Shown here one piece after another: positions 55,701 to 64,000 of a stretch of DNA of 64,000 nt; positions within the stretch are counted from its first letter, which is position 1, and every line of letters starts with the position of its first letter. The stretch comes from Monoplex corrugatus (taxonomy: Eukaryota > Mollusca > Gastropoda > Littorinimorpha > Ranellidae), in NCBI GenBank assembly GCA_030674185.1, contig CM060312.1, positions 24,818,961 to 24,882,960 on the forward strand. Direction: 5' to 3'. A program made the position numbers and the translations under genes. The notes under the pieces are model-generated. The model had not been told where the DNA came from, did not search any database, and worked only from the letters and a program-made list of their open reading frames with translations.

Positions 55701-58700
55701 GAATTGTTTGGAGGGAGTTAGGTCCGACTTCTCCTCGTTGCAGACAAAGCCCAGGTTGTGACAGAGTTGCAGGACCTGGGATGCTTGTTGCGCACACTGT
55801 TCTTTGGAGGAGGCGAGTAGAAGCCAATCGTCTAGATAGGCCTTGAGGCGGATGCCCTTCTCCCGAACATGCATGCAGAGTTCCCTCGCCACCTTCGTGA
55901 AGAGCCAAGGGGCGGGTGCCAGACCGAAGGGCAGTGCCCTGAATTGGAAGATCCGGTTCCTCCAGACGAATCTGAGGTACTTCCTGTCCCTGGGGTGAAT
56001 GAGGAGATGGAAGTATGCATCCTTGAGGTCGATGGATATCCCCCAGTCGCCCGGGTGCAAGGCCTCGCGGATGGACATAGGGGTCTCCATACGGAAATGG
56101 AGGACGCGGAGGAACCGGTTTAGGGAGGAGAGGTCCAGGACGGGCCTCCAGCCCCCCGAAGTTTTGGGGACCACAAAGATGCGTCCATAGAATCCCGGGG
56201 ACGCAGCGAAGGAAACTTCCTCCGTAGCCCCCTTGGCTAACATCGAAAGAACCTCCTGATCCAGGGCCTGCGAGGCCGAGCGATCTTGAGGAAGTGCGAA
56301 AGCAGGGGGAGAGAGCGTGAGAGGAGCCTTCCTTGGGCCCCAAGGAAGGCGGAACCCCGACCTGATCACCCGCAGGGCCCACGGGCTGGCGGGCAGCCTC
56401 TCCCACGCGTCGATGTGTCTGGAGAGACTGCCCACAGGATCGCCCGTGGGGGGTGATGGCCTCAGGCCGGGGGTGAGTCATTGGGGGTTGGCCGGCTGAG
56501 AGGGAGCCGGCCTGCGGGCCTTAGGCCGGGCCACCGGCCTGCCCGAATGCTGTTGCGGTCTCCTGTGCCCTTGGGGCCTGGGATCGGCCCGAAACTTGGT
56601 GTGGGTGGGCCTGTTTGGCGGGTAGGCCGCTGGAGCCGGGCGCTTCACGGCAGGGCGAGAGGGCCTCGAATGGAGGGCGAGGTCCCTTTTTATGTCCGCC
56701 TGGTGCTTCAGGACGGCCTGAACATGGTTCCCGAAGAGGGAGCCCGGCTGGACGGGCACCGCGCGCAAGGAGGCCCTTGCCGACGGTGAGGTGGCAACCG
56801 AGGATGCCGCGAGAATGGCATCCCGCCTCGCCATGACGGCGTTCAGATACGTGCGTGCTTGCGATTCGGCCACGGATCTGAGCCCCTGCGCCATGGCCTG
56901 GATAAAGGCCACGATGGTTGCCTGGTCAGGCGCCTGGCGGAGCGTGAAGGACTGCTGGTTGGGGTCCTTCAGGGCTTCCCCTAGGCCGCCCAAGAATGAG
57001 TCCAGGGCGGAGGTTGCCGCCAGCCCCCGTCTCGCGTTCTCTTCCCATTCCGTCAAGCATTTCTCCGTGATGGAGATATGCTGCGGCTGGGCCCGAGAGC
57101 GATCGTTCACAAGGAGGAGGTTCTCCTGTGTGAGCGAGAGGGGAGCGTCAGGGATAGGCCCATGGGCCATGAAGGGCTTCCGCTGGAAGGGGAGCGGTGC
57201 CGGCTTCAGGAATTTCCTGAAGGGCAAGGCTCCCGGGAAGTCAGGCACAGATCCTGGAACGAAATCTTGTGCCTCTTTCCCCCTGGCGGTGTCCTGGGCT
57301 TGCCTGAGGCAGTCAGCCACCATGTCGGACTGTTTTAGCAAGGAGGCCCGTGGGGCTGAGGTAGGGTGAGCGCTGAAAAGGCGCTCGGCCGAGCCAAGCT
57401 TGGGAGCCTTGGGCTCTGGCACAGTGGACACCGCCTCCGGTGTGAGTTGTGCCAGCCGGTCCATGGCATCCTGGAAGCAGAATGCCATGTGGGCAGGGGC
57501 CTCATCCTCTGAGGCCGAGTCCGAGTCCTCTGGCCCGCCTATGGAGGGGGCGAGAGTCTGCGGAGAGTCTGACCGGGGTGCCACGGTTGTGGGACCCGGG
57601 TCAGAGCCCCCAGGAGGCAGCCCCGGTGTTGTGTCCAACACGGGTGGTGCCGGGGGGGCTGGGCAGGGTGAGTCCTGCGCTGGTGGGGCGCCGGGCATAA
57701 AGCCGGGCCACCACGTGCATCCCGTGGCCGAGGCCGGGGGAAATCCCAAGGATGGGTGCCACGGTACCATGTGCGGTGCCATGGGATGCGGCATGGGCTG
57801 AGCCCAAGGGGCATCAGGACCCTGACCCCATGAAGGGTAGGGCCTGGCCCGGTCCCCAGTGCCCAAAGGGCCAGCCTGCTGGGGGCGGCTAGGCATGTGC
57901 CAAGACGCCCAAGTGCTCTGTCCGGAATGGGACAGAGATGTGGCAGCCCGCCATGGGTCGCTTGGTAGTTGCCAAGGCGCCCAAGTGCTCTGTCCGGAAT
58001 GGGACAGAGAGGTTGTGGCGGGTGCAGCAGCAGGCTGTGGGGGAGGAAGGGAGACAACCGGGGCGGATCGACGATCTGACGCCCGTAAGGGTGGGGTTGT
58101 CTCCCTTGGCCCACCTGGCGAACCAGGGGGTGTCCCGCCTGGCGAACCAGGGGGTGAGCCGGTTCCGCTCACATTACGGTCCATCTTGCCTCCCGAAGGA
58201 GACCCATGCCCAATGCGCCCATCAGCCATGGAGGCTGAAACAGTACCAGCAGAACCGGAGTTAAGCCGTACGAAGGGGGCGAGCACAGAATCGACAGAAC
58301 CGGAGTTGAGTCGATCACCGTGCCGGGCAGTGTGAGGGCCGTAAAATGACGAAAATTCAACTGAGCCGGAGCTGAGCTGAGGGCTCGTGGTCACCGCAAC
58401 CGAACCGTAGCTGGGTTGCGATGACTTGTCGATAGTGTGAAAGAGAGAAGACGTAAAAGGGAGAGACGAAGTTGAAGAGAGAGCGGTTTGTGCACCGGTG
58501 GAACCACCCCTTTGTGGGTTTGAGAATTCGGCGGACGAAATCTTCTTAACCCTCGCTTTGCCACCCAATCGCTTCACATAAGTTTCTCCCTTAAACGAAA
58601 ACATAGGCAAGACACAAAAACAACAACGACAATCGATCGATCGCGTAGCGAAATCGAAAAATACTTAGCTGCTCAGAGCGTACGAGGCGAGCTGGAAGAT

Positions 58701-61700
58701 GGCTGCCGAGAAAAGAGGAAGAGCACCTGCGCATGCGCAAGACGTAGACACTCTCAGAGTTACTGTCCCTTCGGACTTTATTGTTACGAGGCAGAATTGG
58801 CAAACCGCTGCCGCTTATTGCATTTGTGAGCCACGGTATAGTATGTGTAATTAAATTGGCTATTTAGTAATGTTAGAGATTTAAATACCATCAGAAAGAA
58901 CATTTCTTCTCCATTTCAGTGATATGAATATTTTCATGCCCTTCCAAAATATGTTTAGCCCTCTTTGGAGAACAGATCACAAATGCGTGACAAGAAAAAA
59001 TTTCAATCTAAGCATACAAGCTGGAAGATGACTGCAAACAAAAACAGCATAATAATGGAGATTAACATGTGAATATGACAGAAGTGGTGATGGAAAAATA
59101 AATTCACTGACACAGCCGGCTGATAAGATTAAAGAGTAAAGTTACTGTTATTGTCATTGATATCATTATTGTTGCAGTTTAAAAGCCCAGTTGACAGCAC
59201 AGAGCTGTATCACGGATATAACCATCTTAAAAAGTACACAATACCTCATTAAACAAAACACATGGAAAAGAATATTAAGTATGTGCATCAATGCACTCGC
59301 ACACAATCTAAGGACACGCCCTTGGGGCTGACCATTCCATCCAATTCATCACAAGGAGGGCTAACGAAACAAACCTGAATATGAAATTAATATAAACATA
59401 ACTAAGGACACTAAAACATACACAAAAACTGATCTAAATAACCTAAAACTGCTTCTGGACATCACATTTCCTTTAAGCCAAAAATGCATTTGATACAAGC
59501 ACCAAATTATTAATCCAAAGAGAAAGTATGTATGGCTTTACAGAACACATAAAGGTGAATGGACCAGCGATGCAGAAAATGATGGGAAGAGATGACAGAA
59601 AGCAAAAGAGCAAGGCAGAAGCAAAGAGAGTGACAGAAAAGAAGAAAGTTCTGGCACAGAATTTCAAAGTGGGGATACTATTCAAACTGAAAGAGCCCCC
59701 GGCATCCCCAAAACCCCCCTTCTCTATCATGTAATTCCAATTGTTACACTTCGTTTCATTTCATCATTTTGATTTATTAACATAATCAATAACTGCCACA
59801 AGATTTTCATTCTCAAATTATCAAAACTGCCATTCTCAATTACCAAAACTGCAATAGCTGAGTAGCCTTCCTCCAGTCCCACTGAAGAAAGAATAAGTCA
59901 TCAAGAAATACCCAAGGAGGCTGGATGGGAACCAGAGCAACAAGGCCTCACCACTGACCAGGCAGTCATCTCCCAGCTCCCCAAGCCACATGGTGGCCAT
60001 TTTGCCAGCCAAAGCAGGAGCCTGTCCATGCACCAATGGCAAGGTGGGGAGATGACAAACTCCGGCACATAGCCACACAATGTGCGTGAACCAGTTTAAT
60101 CCTGTTACTGGAAAAAGAGAAAGAAATAGACCTCCTCTGGCTTACTCTGGGCCTTCACCTCTCTCTCTATTGGGCAGCACATCCAGTTGCCAGCTGGCAT
60201 AGTTGCCAGTCAAAATTGCAGCAGCTATATAGCCTTCCTCCAACCTCACTGATAAATCATACGCTATGAAGCATGCTGTTTCACAGGTCTTTCACGATCG
60301 CCAACAGCAAAGAAGCACACGAAAGCGAACAGACTGGTGCTATTGGGTTTCTTTCCCCTTTTTTTTCCTTAAGTTGCACTGACCAGACACAGTGTTTTCA
60401 TAATACAGTACTTCACAGATTTCATTTGGGCAGAGCAATAAACAATCTATAATCATAAAGATTTTGATTTATTTTTTTATCTGAACACTAAAAATGCACC
60501 TTCAATTCAAAGACATTCCCTAACCATACAGCCTAGTGTCAAACAAGTTCCCAAATATCTACCCAGCAGCAATGCTGGCTTCACATGACAGAGGCACAAG
60601 TTGTGGCAGCTGAACACTACCAAGACACCATACACAGGCAGACGAATGTCTCAGAGAAGATTCAAGCAAAAGCTAGCAGGAAAGAGAATGCTGAATAGCT
60701 TACCTCTTGTTGTGAGGGCACAGGTACGTGGGCAATGAAATGTTCTTTCTCCTCCTCATCCACTTTCTGGGTATCCTCCTCTATCTCCATCTGCGGACAT
60801 GAATAATTTCTTGTAACAATGATAACTTCTGTATACAGGATACCTATCCATCACTGACAACTGGATAGCACATTTTTATTTTATTTTATCTGTACATTTT
60901 TTTAAAATAATTTCTTGTGACAATAACTTCTGTACACAGGACATCTATCGATCATTGACATCTGGATAACACTTTTATCTTCTCTTATCTGTACACTTCT
61001 ACCATCATAGGTGTTTCAGGGAAAAAGAACTATGATCAACAGTCAGTTGGAAGGTCAGAAGAGGAAAAATGACATGAGACATCAAAGTCCACCTCACATC
61101 ATCGATCCAGGTCTTCCATGGTCTACCTCTCAAATTAAATACATATATCTGATATATGTGTTGTATGTCTGTTGAGCCATCCAGTGGGTCTGAAATCTGG
61201 TCAGATGACTAAACCACTTTATTCTCTGCTAATGCATATGCATATTCAAGAAGTTGTCCACAGAAGTCAAGACAGAGCTACTTGGAGGAGGGTAGTGGTG
61301 TCAAAGAACGCAACGGCCAACACTAAACCAGGTGATGTTGACAGGTGAGGTGAATGCATATGGTGGAAGACTGGTGCTGCTCCTATTATTTCCCTGACCT
61401 TGGTTTTTCTTATAATGCCACATCTGGTTTTGTTAACAGCTTTTTTCAACACATTTAACAGATTATTTTGTGTTCCAGGGGCATGGTCAGGGTCTGGATC
61501 TGGTACTGGTCCATCAGGGTGGGGATGGAAATGGAACTGATGAATTTGACTTTTGTTTCAATAGTAATGTTCTCAGCTGCCTCCTCTTTCTCTCCCATTA
61601 TGTAACACATCAGTCCCAATTTCTGATTCAGCTAAAAACCTTAGTGTCTGCATTGACTCTACCCTCTCTATGAACAACTTTGTTTCTCAAACTGCCAGAT

Positions 61701-62890
61701 CCTGCTACTATCATCTCCATCGTATAAAGCTGATCAGGAAGTATCTCTCTGTCGAAACAACTGCAAAACTCGTTCTCTCCTTCATAATGTCTCGCATTGA
61801 CTATTGCAATTCACTCCTGTCTGGTCTTCCTGCCTCCACCATTCACATCCTACAGCGCATTCAAAACAATGCTGCTCGCCTTGTACTCAAAAAGAAAAAG
61901 CTGACCACATATCTCCTCTCCTGGCACAACTTCACTGGCTCCCTGTATCAAAGCGCATACAGTACAAACTAGACACCATGTGCTACAAAAGCCTCAATAA
62001 CGCAGCCCCCGATTACCTGTCAAGCCTACTTGAGATCTATGTTCCCTCACGTACCCTCCGCTCTGCCTCTGATCCTCTGACTCTTCGCTTTCCACGCACT
62101 AAGCTCAATACCTATGGTCCACGAGCCTTCTCTGTTTCTGGTCCACTCTCCTGGAACAAACTTCCTCTCTCAGTCCGTCAGCAACCTACTTTTGTCTCCT
62201 TCAAGTCCGCTCTCAAAACTCACCTTTTCTCTCCTGCATAAAATCCTAACCTCACTCAACCCTCCCCTCTGCAGCCTGTCTCCGCTCGGAGGGAATCACA
62301 TGGTTATAATATATAATTGTATGCTATGCTCTCTATAATTTTCCATTGCTTTTATTCTTGCTTTTACTGCTTTTATTCTTTCTCCCCATTTATAGCCATG
62401 CGTGTGTGTGGGTGTGTGTGTGTGTGTGTGTGTGTGAGTGTGTCTGTATGTGTGCGTGCGTGTGTGTGCGAGCGTGTGTGTGTGTGCGAGCGTGCGTGCC
62501 TGCGTGTGTGTCTGCTTCAGCGCTTAGATTTGATTTTATCAAGATTTTGCGCTATATAAATATTGTAATTATTTATTATTAATGTTGGGGTGTTTCAGGA
62601 GTAGGGCAAGCCATAACTGACATTGTTTGCTTTCTGGATTTTAGTTTCAGCCTGCCTCTTTGTTGAGTCTTCCCTCTTGTGTGAAAAGCTGTGAAATACC
62701 TGAATTCATTACAGCACAACATTATACACATGAAGTCCTTGGTGCAGCATATAGCCCAGCAACGCACACAGTAAAACGAACAGTGGTAATGACATGCACA
62801 CACATAATGCTCAGAAGTGTTATTATCATTAGTATCATCTTTTAATAATTTTGTACAACTGTCTCTCTCAGACGCCCAAAATATGTACAT

Positions 62891-62939
<49 letters not shown>

Positions 62940-63429
62940 CGTGCACCAAAACACCACACACACCACTCATACACATTCAATTTTAAGGAAGACCAGCTCA
63001 CATTTTAAGAGATACATTCCCCAGTGATGAAAAATAAAACTGTCACATACATACACACACAAATACACAGAAACACACAAGTACTGGGGATTAAGACAAA
63101 CAGATTATCAACAAACATGGTAACTGTTCAGACAGTCACTTTTTTGTCAAACCAACCAACCATCCAGAAGGACATTGGGGCAAACACTTCAGCAGGTATT
63201 AATAATACACACACATGCATATATATGTAAACATACACAAACACACACTACACACAAACTCATACAACCAGACACAGACACAAGAATAAAAGACTTAGTG
63301 AAAAAGTCATTCTGACCTCTTCAGGGGGATAGAGGTTTTCATCAGGATCCATATCTTCATCTTTGGAGATTTCCCCGCGGGCAATTTTGGCCACTCGCTC
63401 TTTCCATTCAGAAACTTTTTGTGCCACCG
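52610..63429 (-). CDS. ISY1: Pre-mRNA-splicing factor ISY1, C-terminal 3 exons (partial)
   Basis: ISY1 is a Prp19/NTC-associated spliceosomal protein acting in the catalytic spliceosome. Minus-strand exons 63429-63317, 60790-60704 and 52717-52610 join in phase to 101 C-terminal residues. The first carries [20 protein letters not shown], rich in charge like the ISY1 linker. The second holds the family signature [12 protein letters not shown]. The third gives [20 protein letters not shown] and ends QMLGV then TGA, matching the end of animal ISY1 (QQE-IEEAL-RRKK-ELL-KYA-LLGY pattern). The 5' exons lie beyond 64000. The last intron (60703-52718) carries a whole DIRS element in the same orientation. 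No damage to the exons is seen. Confidence 0.92.
53144..53273. repeat. DIRS left inverted terminal repeat
   Basis: About 130 bp complementary to 58710-58838, differing mainly by one extra A at 53223. It runs from TACCGTGGCTCACAAATGCA to GCTCTTCCTCTTTTC. Confidence 0.95.
53244..53255. promoter_or_regulatory. NRF1-type palindrome in DIRS left ITR
   Basis: TGCGCATGCGCA, a perfect match to the palindromic NRF1 consensus. By symmetry it is also present in the other ITR at 58728-58739. A promoter role is inferred. Confidence 0.4.
53348..53437. repeat. DIRS internal complementary region
   Basis: 53348-53400 is the reverse complement of the left end (53103-53156). 53401-53437 is the reverse complement of the right end (58820-58855). 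Their junction at 53400/53401 is the template that joins the ends in the circular DIRS intermediate. Confidence 0.93.
53472..54570 (-). pseudogene. DIRS tyrosine recombinase, one frameshift
   Basis: The N-terminal core-binding part ([35 protein letters not shown]) and the first catalytic Arg box [13 protein letters not shown] read in one frame, which stops at 54028. The rest reads in another frame from about 54070 on: [27 protein letters not shown], the H-x-x-R box PHEIRAW, and [18 protein letters not shown] with the Tyr nucleophile. Box order and spacing match DIRS recombinases, which integrate circular cDNA. A single-base shift at about 54060-54072 separates R1 from the H-x-x-R/Y half. It could be a real lesion or a sequencing indel. 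Confidence 0.85.
54540..56477 (-). CDS. DIRS reverse transcriptase / RNase H
   Basis: The frame is open from just after the Gag TGA to a stop at 54540. Counting from 56435: [14 protein letters not shown] (~96-109), [10 protein letters not shown] (136-145, first RT Asp), [14 protein letters not shown] (~167-180), the YLDD active site with WLLLA (200-208), then RNase [11 protein letters not shown] (D367), LELEAVC (E399/E401), [13 protein letters not shown] (D424) and NILADSLSR (D475). All catalytic acids are present. No ATG occurs before residue 116, so expression needs TGA readthrough, reinitiation or a non-AUG start. It is in the same frame as Gag. Its end overlaps the recombinase start by a few tens of bases, as usual in DIRS. 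Confidence 0.93.
   Translation of the reverse strand, partial: LTPGLRPSPPTGDPVGSLSRHIDAWERLPASPWALRVIRSGFRLPWGPRKAPLTLSPPAFALPQDRSASQALDQEVLSMLAKGATEEVSFAASPGFYGRIFVVPKTSGGWRPVLDLSSLNRFLRVLHFRMETPMSIREALHPGDWGISIDLKDAYFHLLIHPRDRKYLRFVWRNRIFQFRALPFGLAPAPWLFTKVARELCMHVREKGIRLKAYLDDWLLLASSKEQCAQQASQVLQLCHNLGFVCNEEKSDLTPSKQFQFLGMSFDTSKWRVTPSPQRLLRLQGLLAQLLPQLQAPARKLASLLGLMESLAPLVPLGRLLKRQFQRGFRKRWSQSLQPWDLPVHLGPWFISAVTKWRSQSRLAQGVPITLPPPQEHLFTDASTSGWGAHVGTLTAAGRWSTDLMPCHINMLELEAVCLALGEFLPFLKGKHVRINTDNTTVACYINKQGGARSHSLSRRAEQLLIWCEEHSIQLSAKHVPGKINILADSLSRSHMILPSEWTLVHAVLEPVWAAWFKPHMDLFATRFNHRLPLYVSPVPDPAAWAVDALSIPWSNLIGYAFPPFPIMGKVLRKAREGAATLILVAPKWPAQAWYPELLHLSHVPPLKLAVSSRSILQPRSGIPHGNPDVLNLHAWMLCGTRCLH
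56478..58604 (-). CDS. DIRS Gag-like ORF1 (708 aa)
   Basis: Starts [20 protein letters not shown] at ATG 58604-58602 and ends at TGA 56480-56478. The N-terminal half is low-complexity and rich in P, G and S, with a tandem duplication of [12 protein letters not shown] (about 57890-58020). The C-terminal half is better structured ([56 protein letters not shown]) and ends in a basic tail ([24 protein letters not shown]). This matches the Gag-like ORF1 of vertebrate and invertebrate DIRS1-group elements, thought to form the particle. RT/RNase H continues in the same frame after the single TGA. Confidence 0.85.
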   Translation of the reverse strand: MFSFKGETYVKRLGGKARVKKISSAEFSNPQRGGSTGAQTALSSTSSLPFTSSLFHTIDKSSQPSYGSVAVTTSPQLSSGSVEFSSFYGPHTARHGDRLNSGSVDSVLAPFVRLNSGSAGTVSASMADGRIGHGSPSGGKMDRNVSGTGSPPGSPGGTPPGSPGGPRETTPPLRASDRRSAPVVSLPPPQPAAAPATTSLSHSGQSTWAPWQLPSDPWRAATSLSHSGQSTWASWHMPSRPQQAGPLGTGDRARPYPSWGQGPDAPWAQPMPHPMAPHMVPWHPSLGFPPASATGCTWWPGFMPGAPPAQDSPCPAPPAPPVLDTTPGLPPGGSDPGPTTVAPRSDSPQTLAPSIGGPEDSDSASEDEAPAHMAFCFQDAMDRLAQLTPEAVSTVPEPKAPKLGSAERLFSAHPTSAPRASLLKQSDMVADCLRQAQDTARGKEAQDFVPGSVPDFPGALPFRKFLKPAPLPFQRKPFMAHGPIPDAPLSLTQENLLLVNDRSRAQPQHISITEKCLTEWEENARRGLAATSALDSFLGGLGEALKDPNQQSFTLRQAPDQATIVAFIQAMAQGLRSVAESQARTYLNAVMARRDAILAASSVATSPSARASLRAVPVQPGSLFGNHVQAVLKHQADIKRDLALHSRPSRPAVKRPAPAAYPPNRPTHTKFRADPRPQGHRRPQQHSGRPVARPKARRPAPSQPANPQ
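58710..58838. repeat. DIRS right inverted terminal repeat
   Basis: Partner of 53144-53273. Outside it the element extends to about 58855 (TAGTATGTGTAATTAAA), an end not shared with the left terminus. Confidence 0.95.
58728..58739. promoter_or_regulatory. NRF1-type palindrome in DIRS right ITR
   Basis: TGCGCATGCGCA, about 125 bp upstream of the Gag-like ATG, so well placed to drive the element's transcript. Function is inferred only. Confidence 0.4.
58856..60703. other. ISY1 last intron, right part
   Basis: Holds the third copy of the ~570-bp repeat (59150-59720). GCAGCTATATAGCCTTCCTCC near 60220 echoes GCAATAGCTGAGTAGCCTTC near 59851, so there is a diverged duplication. No exon. Confidence 0.55.
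59150..59720 (+). repeat. Unclassified ~570-bp interspersed repeat, copy 3
   Basis: Collinear with copies at 13150 and 32930: TTTAAAAGCCCAGTTGAC, CACACAATCTAAGGACACGC, GCTGACCATTCCATCCAATT, ACATAACTAAGGACACTAAA, AAAATGATGGGAAGAGATGA and GGGGATACTATTCAAACTGA. All three are in the same orientation. Confidence 0.8.
60704..60790 (-). CDS. ISY1: ISY1 penultimate exon
   Basis: Phase 0 on both sides, 29 codons: [18 protein letters not shown] then [11 protein letters not shown]. Acceptor CCGCAG, donor GTAAGC. Confidence 0.93.
60803..61005. repeat. Tandem duplication, 2 x ~100 bp
   Basis: Two diverged copies of AATAATTTCTTGT(A/G)ACAA, ACTTCTGTA.ACAGGA and ACTGGATA-type words. They start near 60803 and 60907 in the ISY1 intron. 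Confidence 0.8.
61070..61460 (-). mobile_element. LINE C-terminal fragment
   Basis: Minus-strand translation gives [15 protein letters not shown] and, in another frame, [15 protein letters not shown] and [13 protein letters not shown], the RWFGHL...GRPRKTWIDDV pattern near the end of many LINE ORF2 proteins. Degenerate. Confidence 0.6.
61540..62585 (+). mobile_element. L2/CR1-like LINE 3' end with GCGCTATATAAATA tail
   Basis: 61650-61920 encodes [40 protein letters not shown] and [12 protein letters not shown]. After one frameshift at about 61920, [39 protein letters not shown] and [11 protein letters not shown] run to a stop at 62241. The 3' UTR ends GCGCTATATAAATATTGTAA, then TTATTATT. It is the same superfamily as 6540-13060 but a different subfamily. 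Only one frameshift in about 600 bp, so fairly young. Confidence 0.88.
62404..62515. repeat. TG-rich microsatellite inside LINE 3' UTR
   Basis: An imperfect TG run with CGTG and GAG interruptions between the LINE stop and its tail. Confidence 0.85.
62586..63316. other. ISY1 intron
   Basis: A CT run followed by CA at 62896-62936. No exon or element recognised. Confidence 0.5.
63317..63429 (-). CDS. ISY1: ISY1 internal exon
   Basis: Acceptor TTGTAG at 63431-63430, donor GTCAGA. It opens with two bases completing a codon, then 37 codons: [19 protein letters not shown] ... NLYPPEE. Confidence 0.88.
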
Positions 63430-64000
63430 CTACAACATATAATAAAGCATTTTGGTTAACCCTTTCACTAACAGTACTTTTCATGTTCATATTTGTTTCT
63501 TTTGTCACTTTCACTAACATCACTTGGACAGAAAAATCCCAATTTTCATATTCATATTCACAGTGGATTTACCTTGTGAAACTCAGGCTGCTCTCCCTTT
63601 TTGAGAGAGCATCACCACAAAGCAGCATCAATTTTGCGATAACTGCTTTGAAAATTCACATAAAATCATCCATACCAGTCAGTTGTGTGTAAGTGTATAT
63701 ATTCTGATTGATAACTGGATGATGTGTACTCTCATGACAACTGCTGTGAGACAAGAGGAAGCAAATTTTTCTAAGGGTGATAATCCTTCAGTTTTGTTAT
63801 AAAAAAGGTTAATTATAAAATAAACTGCATACATTCACCATTGCAAATACTTTTTGTCTGTGGGATGTATACTGAGTGTTTCTGTTGTTTTGGAAAGTAA
63901 AAGTAATGAGTATGAAACAAAATGCACGTAAGAAATTGTCTTGGTCTGGATAGTGTAACGGTGATACAGACAAGTATCAGCATCAGCAGGGAGAACATTT
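63430..64000. other. ISY1 intron to window edge
   Basis: TTAACCCTTTCACTAACAGT at 63458 resembles a TTAA-type transposon end, but I found no partner. No exon seen. Confidence 0.4.

Larger units (their letters stand above)
53103..58855 (-). mobile_element. DIRS-type tyrosine-recombinase retrotransposon (5.75 kb)
   Basis: The element has all DIRS hallmarks: inverted terminal repeats (53144-53273 and 58710-58838), unequal outer extensions, and an internal complementary region (53348-53437) that is complementary to both outer ends side by side. It also has Gag-like, RT/RNase H and tyrosine recombinase reading frames on the minus strand. It is GC-rich against AT-rich surroundings and sits in the last ISY1 intron. 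No target duplication is expected for recombinase-based integration, and none is seen. RT and Gag are open. The recombinase has one frameshift, so this copy may be non-autonomous. Confidence 0.95.

Noticed and set aside
54650..56481. An 817-codon open frame on the minus strand starting at ATG 56481
   Set aside because: Over most of its length it is the out-of-frame shadow of the RT/RNase H and has a low-complexity composition. Only its last ~180 codons (recombinase N-terminus) are real, and these are annotated as such.
55832..58360. Long plus-strand open frames (for example 56791-57369, 57859-58335)
   Set aside because: They are antisense shadows of the GC-rich DIRS Gag and RT genes, with no family motifs.
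63458..63690. A third TTAA-type MITE
   Set aside because: Only one end (TTAACCCTTTCACTA) is visible. No inverted partner or second TTAA at a matching distance.

Overview
The window is nuclear DNA from an invertebrate animal, most likely a marine gastropod or another mollusc. The evidence is AT-rich introns of 1 to 7 kb, dense CA/TG, GATA-type and GA microsatellites, several LINE families with GAT-type tails, SINE-like modules, and DIRS, P, piggyBac and pogo elements. Nothing looks bacterial. The organism is inferred from style only.

Two conserved host genes lie on the minus strand. IMP4 (U3 snoRNP / SSU processome Brix protein) is complete: nine exons between 41626 and 15863, GT/AG introns throughout, consistent phases and a 290-residue product. 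The last three exons of ISY1 (spliceosome NTC-associated factor) are at 63429-63317, 60790-60704 and 52717-52610. The 5' part of ISY1 lies beyond the right edge. Nearly everything else is repeats, inside introns or between genes.

Layout. 1-6 kb: LINE debris and a 34-bp minisatellite. 6.5-13.1 kb: one minus-strand L2/CR1-like LINE, split inside its RT palm by a 4-kb, 38-bp-unit minisatellite that includes about 25 bp of the LINE's own sequence, and carrying a second nested LINE. 13-15.8 kb: an unclassified ~570-bp repeat, microsatellites and a TTAA-flanked MITE. 15.9-41.6 kb: IMP4. Its intron 5 holds a structurally intact P-element-like transposon (24589-28035; 61-bp terminal inverted repeats, 8-bp target duplication, THAP transposase with one intron). 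Its intron 2 holds an internally deleted piggyBac element (36606-38023). 41.6-52.6 kb: intergenic LINE nests, a pogo/Tigger remnant, a 140-bp-arm palindrome and long TG, TA and GA tracts. 53.1-58.9 kb: a near-complete DIRS-type tyrosine-recombinase retrotransposon in the last ISY1 intron, with inverted terminal repeats, an internal complementary region, Gag and RT/RNase H in one frame separated by a single TGA, and a recombinase broken by one frameshift. 59-64 kb: ISY1 intron with further LINE and repeat copies.

The host genes act in ribosome biogenesis (IMP4) and pre-mRNA splicing (ISY1). An ETS-type ACCGGAAGTG site lies 100 bp upstream of the IMP4 ATG, as is common for such housekeeping genes. 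The mobile elements are independent of these genes; several have inserted into their introns without touching an exon.
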